Assembly (NCBI GenBank): GCA_947177165.1 | Contig: CAMWTP010000026.1 | Location: forward strand, 1-64,000 | Direction of reading: 5' to 3' | Length of the DNA: 64,000 bases | From: an uncultured Lachnospiraceae bacterium | GTDB lineage: Bacteria > Bacillota > Clostridia > Lachnospirales > Lachnospiraceae | Notes under the pieces: model-generated | What the model was told of the DNA's origin: nothing | What the model saw: the letters and a program-made list of their open reading frames with translations, nothing else | The model's database searches: none | Program-made: the position numbers and the translations under genes | In this document: positions 53,016-62,364 of the stretch, piece by piece | Layout: each line of letters opens with the position of its first letter | Numbering within the stretch: position 1 is the first letter of the stretch

Positions 53016-53924
53016 ATGAGCGCAAGAACAAAATCCAACAATACGACGGGATTTTCCGAGAGGACGAGTGATATTATCCTGGTTGCCATCTGTGCAGTTG
53101 CTCTGTTTATCGTTGCCTACCCGCTGTATTATATATTGATTGCTTCGGTGTCGAACCCATATGATGTATATGCGGGAAAGACATTTCTGTTTCCAAGTCA
53201 GTTTACTTTAGATGGTTATAAAGCAGTGTTTGCGGATTCCCGCATCGTGACAGGTTATCTAAACAGTATTAAGTACACAGTGATCGGTACAGTGTTCTCT
53301 GTTCTGATGCTGTATCTGTCGGCTTATCCGCTCAGCGTTAAGGATTTGCCGGGAAGAAAATTTTTGAGCATCTTCTTCATTTTTACCATGTATTTTGGGG
53401 GAGGGCTGGTTCCTACTTACCTGGTCGTAAAGGATACCGGACTGATGAACAGCATGTGGGCACTCTTTCTTCCGGGCGGCGTTGGTGTCGGCAACATGAT
53501 CATTATGAGGAACTTTTTTGAGAACAGTATTCCAAAAGAAATGATCGAGGCGGCAGGGATTGACGGTGCATCTAAGTGGACGACATTCTATAAGATTGTG
53601 GTTCCCCTGAGCCGTTCAATCATGGCGGTTATGGTTGTGTTCAGCATGGTTGCATACTGGAATGACTGGTTCACGGCATTGATTTATCTGCCGGGTGAGG
53701 AGAAAGCCCCGCTGCCGCTGATTCTGAGAAATATCCTGATCAAGAGTTCTGCGAGTGCAAGTCAGGCAAGTACGATATCTGGAGGTTACGCGGAGCTGAA
53801 TAAATTGACAGAGATGATCAAATTTTCATCGATTATTGTAGCTGCGGCTCCGATGCTGGTGATTTACCCGTTTGTACAGAAGTACTTTGAAAAAGGCTTT
53901 ATGGCAGGGGCGGTCAAAGGTTAG
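53016..53924 (+). CDS. ABC transporter permease, LplC/YtcP type
   Basis: This permease of 302 residues has six predicted helices, the conserved early segment YPLYYILIASVSNPYDVYAG and the EAA loop MIEAAGIDGASKWTTFYKIV. I chose the ATG at 53016, which GTAGGAGGTG precedes; the frame is open upstream. It is the partner of the permease 10 bases before it. Confidence 0.9.
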   Translation: MSARTKSNNTTGFSERTSDIILVAICAVALFIVAYPLYYILIASVSNPYDVYAGKTFLFPSQFTLDGYKAVFADSRIVTGYLNSIKYTVIGTVFSVLMLYLSAYPLSVKDLPGRKFLSIFFIFTMYFGGGLVPTYLVVKDTGLMNSMWALFLPGGVGVGNMIIMRNFFENSIPKEMIEAAGIDGASKWTTFYKIVVPLSRSIMAVMVVFSMVAYWNDWFTALIYLPGEEKAPLPLILRNILIKSSASASQASTISGGYAELNKLTEMIKFSSIIVAAAPMLVIYPFVQKYFEKGFMAGAVKG

Positions 53925-53931
53925 CATGAAA

Positions 53932-53971
53932 AGATTTTCTAAGGCTGTAAAGTACACAGCCTAAGAAAATC
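53932..53971 (+). repeat. Strong hairpin after the permease gene
   Basis: AGATTTTCTaAGGCTGT pairs with ACAGCCTaAGAAAATCT around a short loop. There is no T run after it, so it is more likely an mRNA-stabilising or processing element between permease and binding-protein genes than a terminator. Confidence 0.6.
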
Positions 53972-53988
53972 TAAGTTTCATGCGGAAA

Positions 53989-54133
53989 GAACGCAAAGGG
54001 CAGCGTTCTTCTGGATGGTTTTCGGCATTTGATTGAGCCGGTTATAAGGTATGCTTTATTGAACGCTAAAGGGCAGCGTTCTTCTGGATGGTTTTCGGCA
54101 TTTGATTGAGCCGGTTAAAAGATATGCTTAATT
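53989..54133. repeat. 72-bp tandem duplication before the binding-protein gene
   Basis: Two adjacent copies (53989-54060 and 54061-54133) share AGGGCAGCGTTCTTCTGG, TGGTTTTCGGCATTTGATTG and AGCCGGTTA. Each begins with a small hairpin GAACGC/GCGTTC. They differ at a handful of bases. Confidence 0.85.
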
Positions 54134-54192
54134 GCAAATGGTTTTCAGAATGGAAATGGTTGTTATTTATTTTAGAAAGGAAGGAAAATATT

Positions 54193-55872
54193 ATGGGAAA
54201 GACAAAATTGTGGAAGAGTGTGGTTTCCTGTGCGATGGTTACAGGTCTTGCAGTGTCGGTGACGGCGTGCGGAGGTAAAACGGAGACGAGTACAGTGGAG
54301 CCTGGTGTTGCGAGCAATGATACGTCACAGGAAAGTTTTACTATTATGGGTGCTATGAGCGCTTTGAGTAAAGGGTATGACAGCAATGAGGTTTTGAACA
54401 AGATGCAGGAGGATGCGGGGATCAGGATTGAATGGAACTGCATGAGCGATTCACTGGCAGAGCAGGTCAATATCAAGATTGCCGGCAATGATCTCCCGGA
54501 TGCGTTTATGGGTGTCGGATTTAACAATTACGATCTGACCAACTATGGCGAAGACGGCGTGTTCATTGACCTGACACCTTATCTGACAGAAGAATACATG
54601 CCGAATCTGGCAAAGATTCTGGATGAGAATCCCAATATCCGCAGTGCGATCACCATGAACAACGGCGGTATCTATGGACTTCCGGCGGGCGAGCAGATGG
54701 GAACTGCAGGCATAGGTGCAGAGAATGATTACAGTATCTATACAATTCCACAGTTTTCCATGATCAACAAGGCATGGCTCGATGATCTCGGACTGGAGGT
54801 GCCGACAACGCTCGATGAACTGCATGATGCGCTGAAGGCATTTAAGGACAATGATATGAGTGCGAAATATTATGGAAATGATGCGGGAAGCACGATTCCT
54901 ATGAGCACTGGTTTTGACCAGTGGTGCTGGGGACAGAATATCTTCTATGCCGGATTTGGATTTACAAACTGGCCAAATGATATCTGCAATGATCTGGTTC
55001 TGCATGATGACGGCACGGTTGATTTTGTGTGTGCGACAGACGAATACCGCCAGGCCCTCACCTATTTCCATGACTGGTATGCAGAGGGGCTGATGGACAT
55101 CGAAATGTTCAGCCAGTCGGACACACAGCTCATTTCCAAGTGCTCGCAGGGTTATGTCGGCGTTGCGACATGGTGGTACATAGAGGAAGTGATGGGCGAG
55201 TACGCAAAGGATTATGTATTTCTTCCGGTTCTCGACGGTCCTGATGGGACGCACAACGTAACAGTGCGTACCGGCGGCGGTATCAACAGCGGAAATCTGT
55301 GCATTACGAAGGATTGCAAGAGCCCGGCAAACCTCCTGAAATTCTTTGATCAGTGGTATGATCCTGAAATCGTAATGCAGCTCCAGTACGGTCCGATCGA
55401 TACGTACTTTATCGCAAAAGACGACAACGGGGTATGGCTCAGCATCACAGACGAGGAAGCACAGGAAAAATTCGGCAAGAGTGCCGGCGAGCTGAAGGGT
55501 GAGTGTGAAGTGTATGGTCCGAAGCTGATTCTGAGTGATTACTATAACACAACATTCAAGATGGAAGACCGTGCGATTGAGCGTCTGACAGATTTAAACG
55601 ATTTTTGGATGTCCTATGTTGACAGTGCTGTCACCTATCCGGTTGACTGTGTGTATACAAAAGAGGAGTTAGACACAATTGACCGATATAAGCCTGACTT
55701 TGAAAGTACCGTATCAGAACAGGAAGGTCTGTGGATCAAAGAAGGCGGACCGACAGATGAAGAGTGGGAAAGCTATGTTTCCACTTTGAAAAACAACTGT
55801 GGTATGGAGGAACTGCAGAAGGTATATCAGGCAGCTTACGACCGTTATACATCAGCAGGGGATGCGGAATAA
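54193..55872 (+). CDS. Oligosaccharide-binding lipoprotein (LipO/LplA type)
   Basis: This large solute-binding protein of 559 residues has a lipoprotein signal ending VSVTAC. The length and motifs (NKMQEDAGIRIEWNCMSDSL, NDLPDAFMGVG, YGLPAGEQMGTAG) match LplA-type proteins that bind oligosaccharides for LplBC permeases. The ATG at 54193 follows GAAAGGAAGG. Fructan or sucrose-type ligands are inferred from the two GH32 genes downstream. Confidence 0.9.
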   Translation: MGKTKLWKSVVSCAMVTGLAVSVTACGGKTETSTVEPGVASNDTSQESFTIMGAMSALSKGYDSNEVLNKMQEDAGIRIEWNCMSDSLAEQVNIKIAGNDLPDAFMGVGFNNYDLTNYGEDGVFIDLTPYLTEEYMPNLAKILDENPNIRSAITMNNGGIYGLPAGEQMGTAGIGAENDYSIYTIPQFSMINKAWLDDLGLEVPTTLDELHDALKAFKDNDMSAKYYGNDAGSTIPMSTGFDQWCWGQNIFYAGFGFTNWPNDICNDLVLHDDGTVDFVCATDEYRQALTYFHDWYAEGLMDIEMFSQSDTQLISKCSQGYVGVATWWYIEEVMGEYAKDYVFLPVLDGPDGTHNVTVRTGGGINSGNLCITKDCKSPANLLKFFDQWYDPEIVMQLQYGPIDTYFIAKDDNGVWLSITDEEAQEKFGKSAGELKGECEVYGPKLILSDYYNTTFKMEDRAIERLTDLNDFWMSYVDSAVTYPVDCVYTKEELDTIDRYKPDFESTVSEQEGLWIKEGGPTDEEWESYVSTLKNNCGMEELQKVYQAAYDRYTSAGDAE

Positions 55873-55893
55873 GAGAGATGACATAATCAAAGG

Positions 55894-55971
55894 GGACATT
55901 TGACAAAAACGTCATGTCCAAAGGGAATCAATATCGGAGTGGAAAAAGCAAGTGCATCTGCTCCGATATTG
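55894..55971 (+). terminator. Two hairpins after the binding-protein gene
   Basis: GGACATttGAC pairs with GTCATGTCC (55894-55919). CAATATCGGAG pairs with CTCCGATATTG (55929-55939 and 55961-55971), followed by TTCTATAAT. The second may be a weak terminator; the downstream TATAAT could be a -10 box for the GH32 gene but lacks a good -35. Confidence 0.45.
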
Positions 55972-56051
55972 TTCTATAATAGTAGTGTAAGAAGAAATAG
56001 ATTGCTTGAGCTGATGGTCAAATCACAGGCTGTCGGCGGAATGGAGGAAGT

Positions 56052-56101
56052 GTGAAATCACGGATTTCACACGGCAAATTTGTGCTTAGGCACAAATTTG
56101 C
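56052..56101. repeat. Paired palindromes before the GH32 gene
   Basis: GTGAAATC-acg-GATTTCAC is followed 4 bases later by GCAAATTTGTGC-ttag-GCACAAATTTGC. Both stems are perfect. The twin design suggests a dispersed palindromic repeat, or a leader structure close to the ribosome binding site. Confidence 0.6.
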
Positions 56102-56127
56102 GGGTAGAGAAAGGAGTATGGCTAGAT

Positions 56128-57618
56128 ATGATGAGTCACATTTTGAGGGATGCACGGAAATATGAAGAGACAATGGAGAAGCAGATTGCGAGGGAGGCAA
56201 GGCCGGATTTTCATCTGTCCGCGCGCGTTGGCTGGATGAATGATCCGAATGGATTTTCGTATTATGATGGGAAATACCATATGTTTTACCAGTATCATCC
56301 GTATGACTGCCACTGGGGTCCCATGCACTGGGGGCACGCGGTCAGTGAAGATTTATTGCACTGGGAGTATCTTCCCGCTGCGCTGGCTCCGGATGAACTC
56401 TGTGACATGGATGGATGTTTTTCGGGGAGTGCGATTACACTTTCTGATGGCAGACAGCTGCTGATGTATACCGGAGTGGTGAAGGAACGGCAGCGGGGAA
56501 GAGAAGCCAGGGAGGTCCAGACGCAGTGCATTGCTGTGGGCGATGGTATTGACTATGAGAAGTATGAAAAGAATCCTGTGCTGGACAAAAAGGATTTGCC
56601 GGAGGGCAGCAGCAGATATGATTTCCGTGATCCCAGGATGTGGCAGAAAGACGATGGAACCTATTGCTGCGTGGTTGGCAGCCGGCCTGCAGACGGAAGC
56701 GGGCAGATTTTGCTGTACACAAGTCCAGATGGATTCGAGTGGAAGTTCAAAAGTATATTGGCTTCCAACAATAACCGATTTGGAAAAATGTGGGAATGTC
56801 CTGATTTCTTCCAATTAGACGGGAGATGGGTGCTGCTTACCAGCCCGCAGGATATGCTTCCCCAGGGTTTTGAGTATCACAATGGAAACGGAACACTTTG
56901 CCTTATCGGGGAGTTTGATGAAGCGGCTGGAAAATTCCATGAGCAGCATGACCAGTCCGTTGATTACGGCATTGATTTCTATGCACCGCAGACAGTGCTC
57001 ACACCGGATGGACGCCGTGTCATGATTGGGTGGATGCAGAACTGGGATACCTGTGGGCAGCGGACGACGGATGTGCTGTGGTTTGGACAGATGAGTCTGC
57101 CCCGTGAACTGTCCATCAAAAATGGCAGATTGTATCAGAATCCGATACGGGAGCTGGATGCGTTCCGTTCGAATCAGGTGACTTACCAGAACATTACTTT
57201 TTCGGATACGATGGAACTGGATGGAATCCGCGGGCGCAGGGTGGATATCGAACTGACAATCCGTCCGGGAGAGAAACAGAATATTTACCACAAATTTGCG
57301 CTTCGTTTTGCGCAGAATGAGAAGTATCAGACTTCGCTGAGTTTCCGGCCGAGGGAATCTATCTTAAAAGTGGACAGGAAGCATTCTGGGTCCCGGAGGG
57401 CGATTATTCATCAGAGGCGCAGCAAAGTGAACAGTCAAAACGGAGAGCTGAAACTGAGGGTTATTCTGGACCGGTTCAGCGTTGAGGTTTTTGTCAATGA
57501 TGGCGAACAGGTCATGAGTGCTATCCTGTATACGGGGCAGTCTGCAGACGGCATTTCCTTCTTTGCAGATGGAACAGTGAATATGGATATTACAAAGTAT
57601 GATTTGATTGTATCCTGA
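56128..57618 (+). CDS. Sucrose-6-phosphate hydrolase/beta-fructofuranosidase (GH32)
   Basis: This cytoplasmic enzyme of 496 residues hydrolyses terminal beta-fructosides of sucrose or short fructo-oligosaccharides. The nucleophile Asp39 is in GWMNDPNG, the stabiliser Asp168 in YDFRDPRMW and the acid/base Glu223 in WECPDFF. A C-terminal beta-sandwich follows from about residue 355 (RVILDRFSVEVFVNDGEQVM). I chose the ATG at 56128, with AAAGGAG 11 bases upstream. No signal peptide is present, so it acts after import. Confidence 0.93.
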   Translation: MMSHILRDARKYEETMEKQIAREARPDFHLSARVGWMNDPNGFSYYDGKYHMFYQYHPYDCHWGPMHWGHAVSEDLLHWEYLPAALAPDELCDMDGCFSGSAITLSDGRQLLMYTGVVKERQRGREAREVQTQCIAVGDGIDYEKYEKNPVLDKKDLPEGSSRYDFRDPRMWQKDDGTYCCVVGSRPADGSGQILLYTSPDGFEWKFKSILASNNNRFGKMWECPDFFQLDGRWVLLTSPQDMLPQGFEYHNGNGTLCLIGEFDEAAGKFHEQHDQSVDYGIDFYAPQTVLTPDGRRVMIGWMQNWDTCGQRTTDVLWFGQMSLPRELSIKNGRLYQNPIRELDAFRSNQVTYQNITFSDTMELDGIRGRRVDIELTIRPGEKQNIYHKFALRFAQNEKYQTSLSFRPRESILKVDRKHSGSRRAIIHQRRSKVNSQNGELKLRVILDRFSVEVFVNDGEQVMSAILYTGQSADGISFFADGTVNMDITKYDLIVS

Positions 57619-57649
57619 ACGAAACGTTATATGGATTGAACTTGTGACA

Positions 57650-57663
57650 TTTCATATATGAAA
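57650..57663. promoter_or_regulatory. LacI operator before the secreted GH32 gene
   Basis: TTTCATATATGAAA is a perfect 14-bp palindrome of the same type as those at 51.7-52.0 kb. It ends 8 bases before the GTG start and overlaps the Shine-Dalgarno region. Confidence 0.6.
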
Positions 57664-57671
57664 GGAAGCGG

Positions 57672-60053
57672 GTGTTATTGAAATTCGGGAAAATTTGCAG
57701 GAGACAGGGCATTTATCTGGCGGCTGTTGTATCTGCGTTGGCTGTCCTGTGCACGGGGTGTAACGGTGCGGAAAAGGAAGCGGACAGCCTGATGCTCCAT
57801 CTTGCTTTTGAAGAAAAGGGTGGGACAACGATCGCGGACAGCGCCGGAAAGGTGCAGGATGCCGAGGTACATTATCTGTATAACAGTGCAGTGTATATGG
57901 AGAACAAGGAGCCCGGATGGCGTGAAAATGGCGTGCAGGGCGGCTCCCTGCTCTTTGACGGGTGTTCCACTTATGTCGATTACGGTGCAGATGAGATTTG
58001 CGTGGGAGGAGATGCCTTCTCTGTCAGCGTATGGGTCGCACCGCGGGCGTTTGAGTGGGATGACCCTGATGCAGCGGAGAATGGAACGGAGCATCTGACT
58101 GCGATAGTCAGCCAGTATGATAAAAGTAAAAATCAGGGCGTGCTTTTGGGATATCAGCGCTTTGGAAGGCTGTGTTTCCAGGTTGGAACAGGAGATGACT
58201 GGATCACACTGTGGGGCGAAAATGCAAACCTGGAGAAATATCAGTGGAATCTGGTGACGGCGACATTTGACGGAAGCAAAGGTGAAATGAACCTGTACTT
58301 AAATGGAAATCAGATAGGTTCCAGGGAAATAGCATCTGGTACAGCAATCAGCCCCGCGGACAGAAAGAAGCTTCTGGTCGGCAAAAACTCCGATGCGGAG
58401 CAGATTGCGGCGGGAACCTACAATATGTTCTGTGGTCTGATGGACGAACTGAAGTTATACCAGAGCGTCCTGGGCGAGGATGAAATTACAGTCGGTGAGA
58501 TACCGGAAATTGCCTTTGAGGATATCTGGATGGAAAATATTCTGACATCCGATATCTATAAAACGCAGTACCACGGCGGTCCGTATCAGCACTGGATGAA
58601 CGAGCCTCATGCGCCGTTATATTATAACGGCATGTATCATCTGTTTTACCAGAATAATATGGTTGGAACCTACTGGCGCAATATCTGCTGGGGGCATCTG
58701 GTAAGTGAGGACATGGTGCATTGGACACCGGTTAAGGAAGCCATCACACCGACTGAAAACTCGGTGGTGCCGGACGGTGTGTGGTCCGGTGGCGCAGCGA
58801 TGGATGTAAACGGCATTCCCATATTGTTCTTTACAGCGGGAAATGACAGTTATGCAAAGGATGGATTGATTTCGAATCAGAATATCGGTGCAGCCTATCC
58901 GGCGGATCTCTCAGATCCCTGTCTGACTGACTGGATTATCTGTGATGAGCTTGCCATACAGCAGACAGAAGGGCAGGGAAGGGCTGGCGAGTTCCGGGAC
59001 TCCCATATCTGGAAAGAGGGGGATATCTGGTGCATGCTTGTCTGCACGGGGAGCATGGAATCCGACGGCGGAAGTGCTGTCTTATATGAGACGGAGACGC
59101 TGGAAGTCAAACAGGACGGCACGATTGATATGGACTGGAAGTACATGGGACCTGTCTACGAGATGGAGAACCAGCCGATGACTTACGGAACCAGCTGGGA
59201 GCTGCCGATTATCGTACCGCTTACAAACGAGGCGGGAACCCTGACAAAGTATATTTTTATGATTTCACCGGCACCTGCAGGTCTTGCGGATAACAAAGTT
59301 TACTATTTTCTGGGCGACTTTGATGTGGAGACTGGAAAATTTACGCCGGATGAAAGTTTTGACAACAATCCTGCACTGCTTGACTATGGATGCAATGTAT
59401 TTACCGGACCAAGTGTATTTGTAGACCCGCAGAGCGGCGATACATGTGTGTTCAGCATTATGCAGGATCAGAGGACAGGAGCGGAGGAAGGCGCTGCAGG
59501 ATGGGCGCACTGCGTGGGACTGACACGAAAAATCTGGCTGAATGACGATGGCACCGATGTAAAGATGAGTCCGATCGATGCACTGCATACTTTGGAGGGC
59601 GATGTGTTGGCGGAGGAACAAAACCTCACGCTTGAGCAGGCAAATGAAGTGTTGGCAGACGTGAAAGGGGACTTGTTATATATCAGGGCAGTTCTTACCG
59701 CAAATGATGCAAAGGAGTTTGGGATTGAGTTAAAATCGAATGGAAGTACAGACGGGACTTCTTACGCATACAGTGCGGAGAATAGCACGATTTCGGGTGA
59801 TACAAAGAATAAGGGAGGCGCGGCTTCGCTGAATCACGTTTCTGGTCCGCTTATGCTGGAAGACGGAAAGCTTGTCATGGAAATTTTTATTGACCGTTCT
59901 CTGGTAGAAGCCTTTTTCAACGATACAAAGTCCATCTCGATGCGCTCCTATAGTGATTATGATTCGCAGGGGATACAATTGTTTGCGGATGGCAATATTT
60001 TAGTTGATAATTTGTATATAACTGATGTACAATCAATATATAGTGCAGAGTGA
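57672..60053 (+). CDS. LamG-GH32 lipoprotein, levanase-like, with variant catalytic motif
   Basis: This surface lipoprotein of 793 residues has a signal ending LAVLCTGC, then a LamG/concanavalin-type domain (about residues 40-275, SVSVWVAPRAFEWDD, LNLYLNGN-like MNLYLNGNQIGSREI), a GH32 five-bladed propeller and a C-terminal beta-sandwich (IFIDRSLVEAFFND). The usual WMNDPNG reads WMNEPHA, so the nucleophile position is Glu311. The stabiliser Asp443 is in EFRDSHIW and the acid/base Glu510 in SWELPI. It probably acts on external fructans; the variant motif may mean altered chemistry, such as transfer. It starts at GTG 57672 after AAAGGAAG. Confidence 0.85.
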   Translation: MLLKFGKICRRQGIYLAAVVSALAVLCTGCNGAEKEADSLMLHLAFEEKGGTTIADSAGKVQDAEVHYLYNSAVYMENKEPGWRENGVQGGSLLFDGCSTYVDYGADEICVGGDAFSVSVWVAPRAFEWDDPDAAENGTEHLTAIVSQYDKSKNQGVLLGYQRFGRLCFQVGTGDDWITLWGENANLEKYQWNLVTATFDGSKGEMNLYLNGNQIGSREIASGTAISPADRKKLLVGKNSDAEQIAAGTYNMFCGLMDELKLYQSVLGEDEITVGEIPEIAFEDIWMENILTSDIYKTQYHGGPYQHWMNEPHAPLYYNGMYHLFYQNNMVGTYWRNICWGHLVSEDMVHWTPVKEAITPTENSVVPDGVWSGGAAMDVNGIPILFFTAGNDSYAKDGLISNQNIGAAYPADLSDPCLTDWIICDELAIQQTEGQGRAGEFRDSHIWKEGDIWCMLVCTGSMESDGGSAVLYETETLEVKQDGTIDMDWKYMGPVYEMENQPMTYGTSWELPIIVPLTNEAGTLTKYIFMISPAPAGLADNKVYYFLGDFDVETGKFTPDESFDNNPALLDYGCNVFTGPSVFVDPQSGDTCVFSIMQDQRTGAEEGAAGWAHCVGLTRKIWLNDDGTDVKMSPIDALHTLEGDVLAEEQNLTLEQANEVLADVKGDLLYIRAVLTANDAKEFGIELKSNGSTDGTSYAYSAENSTISGDTKNKGGAASLNHVSGPLMLEDGKLVMEIFIDRSLVEAFFNDTKSISMRSYSDYDSQGIQLFADGNILVDNLYITDVQSIYSAE

Positions 60054-60169
60054 TTGCAGCCGCATGCCGCAAAGCGGCAAAATTCTTTGTCCGGCCGTGT
60101 GTATTGATTGAGCAAACGGCTGTGTATTGGGAATGCAGATGCGGAATGATAAACAGGAGGAAGTGCAAA

Positions 60170-61135
60170 ATGGAGAGATTTGATGTGGTGGCTCTGGGTG
60201 AGCTGTTGATTGATTTTACAGAGAATGGTGTGAGCGGTCAGGGAAATCCGCTGTTTGAGGCAAATCCCGGCGGGGCGCCCTGCAATGTGCTTGCAATGCT
60301 CTCAAAGCTTGGGCGCAGGACGGCCTTTATCGGGAAGGTTGGGAAGGATTTCTTTGGCGAACAGTTAAAGAGCGCGATTACAGAGGTTGGTATCAATGCC
60401 GACAGCCTGTATATGGACGAGGAGATTCACACGACACTCGCTCTGGTACATACGTATCCTGACGGCGACAGGGATTTTTCCTTTTACCGGAATCCCGGTG
60501 CGGATATGATGCTGCGGGAAGATGAAGTTAGTGAGGATTTGCTGAAAAACACAACGATTTTCCATTTTGGTACGCTTTCCATGACAGATGCAGGCGTGCG
60601 CAATGCGACGAAGAAAGCGGTTGATATCGCAAAGGCAGGCGGCGCGGTCATCTCCTTTGACCCGAATCTGCGCCCGCCTCTATGGAAGTCGTTGGATGAC
60701 GCGAAGGAACAGACCGCCTATGGATTTTCCCAGTGTGATGTGTTGAAGATATCTGACAATGAGATTCAATGGTTTACAGGGGAAGAGGATTTTGACGCTG
60801 GTATCCGCAGGCTGAGAAGCCAGTACGATATACCGTTGATCATGCTCTCCATGGGGAAAGAGGGCAGCCGCGCTTACTACAGAGATCTGTGCGTGGAAGT
60901 AAAGCCTTTCCTGCAGGAAAATACAATCGAGACGACAGGGGCGGGCGATACGTTTGGAGCGTGCTGTCTGCATCATGTGCTGGAGTATGGGCTGGAGAAT
61001 CTCGACGAGCAAAAGCTGACACAGATGCTGACCTTTGCCAATGCGGCGGCGTCCATCGTCACGACCCGGAAGGGCGCATTGCGCGTGATGCCGGCAGAGG
61101 ATGAGGTACTGTCACTTGTGAACGGATTTTGTTAA
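60170..61135 (+). CDS. Fructokinase (PfkB family)
   Basis: This kinase of 321 residues phosphorylates fructose released by the GH32 enzymes to fructose 6-phosphate. It has the PfkB N-terminal motif (NPGGAPCNVLAMLSKLG) and the C-terminal anion-hole motif ETTGAGDTFGACCL with the catalytic Asp. The ATG at 60170 follows CAGGAGG. It is the last gene of the fructan locus and ends before a strong hairpin. Confidence 0.92.
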   Translation: MERFDVVALGELLIDFTENGVSGQGNPLFEANPGGAPCNVLAMLSKLGRRTAFIGKVGKDFFGEQLKSAITEVGINADSLYMDEEIHTTLALVHTYPDGDRDFSFYRNPGADMMLREDEVSEDLLKNTTIFHFGTLSMTDAGVRNATKKAVDIAKAGGAVISFDPNLRPPLWKSLDDAKEQTAYGFSQCDVLKISDNEIQWFTGEEDFDAGIRRLRSQYDIPLIMLSMGKEGSRAYYRDLCVEVKPFLQENTIETTGAGDTFGACCLHHVLEYGLENLDEQKLTQMLTFANAAASIVTTRKGALRVMPAEDEVLSLVNGFC

Positions 61136-61215
61136 GGAGCAGCGTGAAGAATGGAATAAAAAGACTATATCGCATCAGATGATACATTGCGCAGAGAGAT
61201 TTTAGATTATTAACA

Positions 61216-61263
61216 AGGAACTGGTCAAAAATAGACAAGTCGGGCTATTTTTGACCAGTTCCT
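61216..61263. terminator. Bidirectional terminator between fructokinase and HTH gene
   Basis: AGGAACTGGTCAAAAATA and its perfect reverse complement form an 18-bp stem around a 12-base loop. T-rich sequence (GTATTTTT) follows on the plus strand. It separates convergent genes. Confidence 0.8.
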
Positions 61264-61269
61264 GTATTT

Positions 61270-62364
61270 TTATGGTTTTAACATATGGATAATTTGCTGA
61301 AAGGCAGCAGAGTCCCTGACTGCATCGAAGTCAGAATGTGCCAGCCATTTATGAAGCATAATATCCCGACAACTTCTGGAATCATCTGATTCAAAATCAG
61401 TGTGTTTCCAATTGGTCTCACCGAGAAGCAGACTGTATGTTGTACCTTCTTCGGGGCGGCTGTCAAATGCAGCTGCATGGTTTGCAGCAATCCGAAGCTG
61501 TTCCATCGCCTCATCTGTCTGGCCAAGTCTTGCGTAAATCCGGGCAAACAGGCATCGGAATTGTGCGAGATAGTGACGTGGGTGTACAGCATCTTTGTCA
61601 CGAATAAGTGCATCAAGCGCCAATGTTTTTTCGCATACAGAAATCAGTTCTTTATCTGGCAGAAGCCGTCCGAAGACCATATTGTATAATCCTGCCCTCA
61701 GATTTTCATAACTTTTGCGGATGAAATCCCTTGTGAAAGGAAGCTTTTCATCGTCGTCAAGCGCCCACCATATATGGGATTCGCGACAGAACTGTTGGGG
61801 CGGGAGTGTTTCATAGATTGCTCGTCCCTGTTTTTTACGTCCCATTTCACAGTGGTTGAAGGCAAGTCTTGAAGCAGCCTCCAGGCGAATGTTTTGTTCA
61901 GGACAGTATTTCATGATACGCTCCCCCAGAGCAGTGATCTCTGCGTCATATTTTTGCATCTTTTCCTTCCAATCAGGAATATTGCCATCTTCGTCCCCAG
62001 CTAGAAACAGCGCATACATCAGCTTGTTGAGCAATGTATAATTGTTTGGAAATTCTTTGACGCCTTCGCGGGCAATCTGGATGCAGAGTGCTATATTTCC
62101 CTGACTGATAGCTTCCTGATAACGGTTCAGGTATTCGCCAACCTTATTTTTTTCAATGGCATTATCTGCTCCAATCAGTTTATCCACAGTAATTGCAAAA
62201 AAGTTTGAAATTTCTGGAAGTAGTTCGATATCAGGATAGCAGGTGCCGAGTTCCCAACGCGAGACGGACTGGCATGATACGCTGAGGACTTCTGCAAGTT
62301 CTTCCTGGGTGATGCCCTTTTCCCTTCGCAGGCATTTGATTGTTTCTCCGATTTGTAGTTTCAT
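61270..62364 (-). CDS. XRE-type HTH regulator with C-terminal repeat domain
   Basis: This protein of 364 residues has an N-terminal Cro/CI helix-turn-helix (IKCLRREKGITQEELAEVLS, then CQSVSRWELGTCYPD). The remaining 290 residues are helical and look like tetratricopeptide-type repeats (YQEAISQGNIALCIQIAREG; ARIYARLGQTDEAMEQLRIA). This layout resembles peptide-responsive or stress regulators, but the ligand is unknown. GAAAGGAG precedes the ATG at 62364. Confidence 0.83.
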   Translation of the reverse strand: MKLQIGETIKCLRREKGITQEELAEVLSVSCQSVSRWELGTCYPDIELLPEISNFFAITVDKLIGADNAIEKNKVGEYLNRYQEAISQGNIALCIQIAREGVKEFPNNYTLLNKLMYALFLAGDEDGNIPDWKEKMQKYDAEITALGERIMKYCPEQNIRLEAASRLAFNHCEMGRKKQGRAIYETLPPQQFCRESHIWWALDDDEKLPFTRDFIRKSYENLRAGLYNMVFGRLLPDKELISVCEKTLALDALIRDKDAVHPRHYLAQFRCLFARIYARLGQTDEAMEQLRIAANHAAAFDSRPEEGTTYSLLLGETNWKHTDFESDDSRSCRDIMLHKWLAHSDFDAVRDSAAFQQIIHMLKP

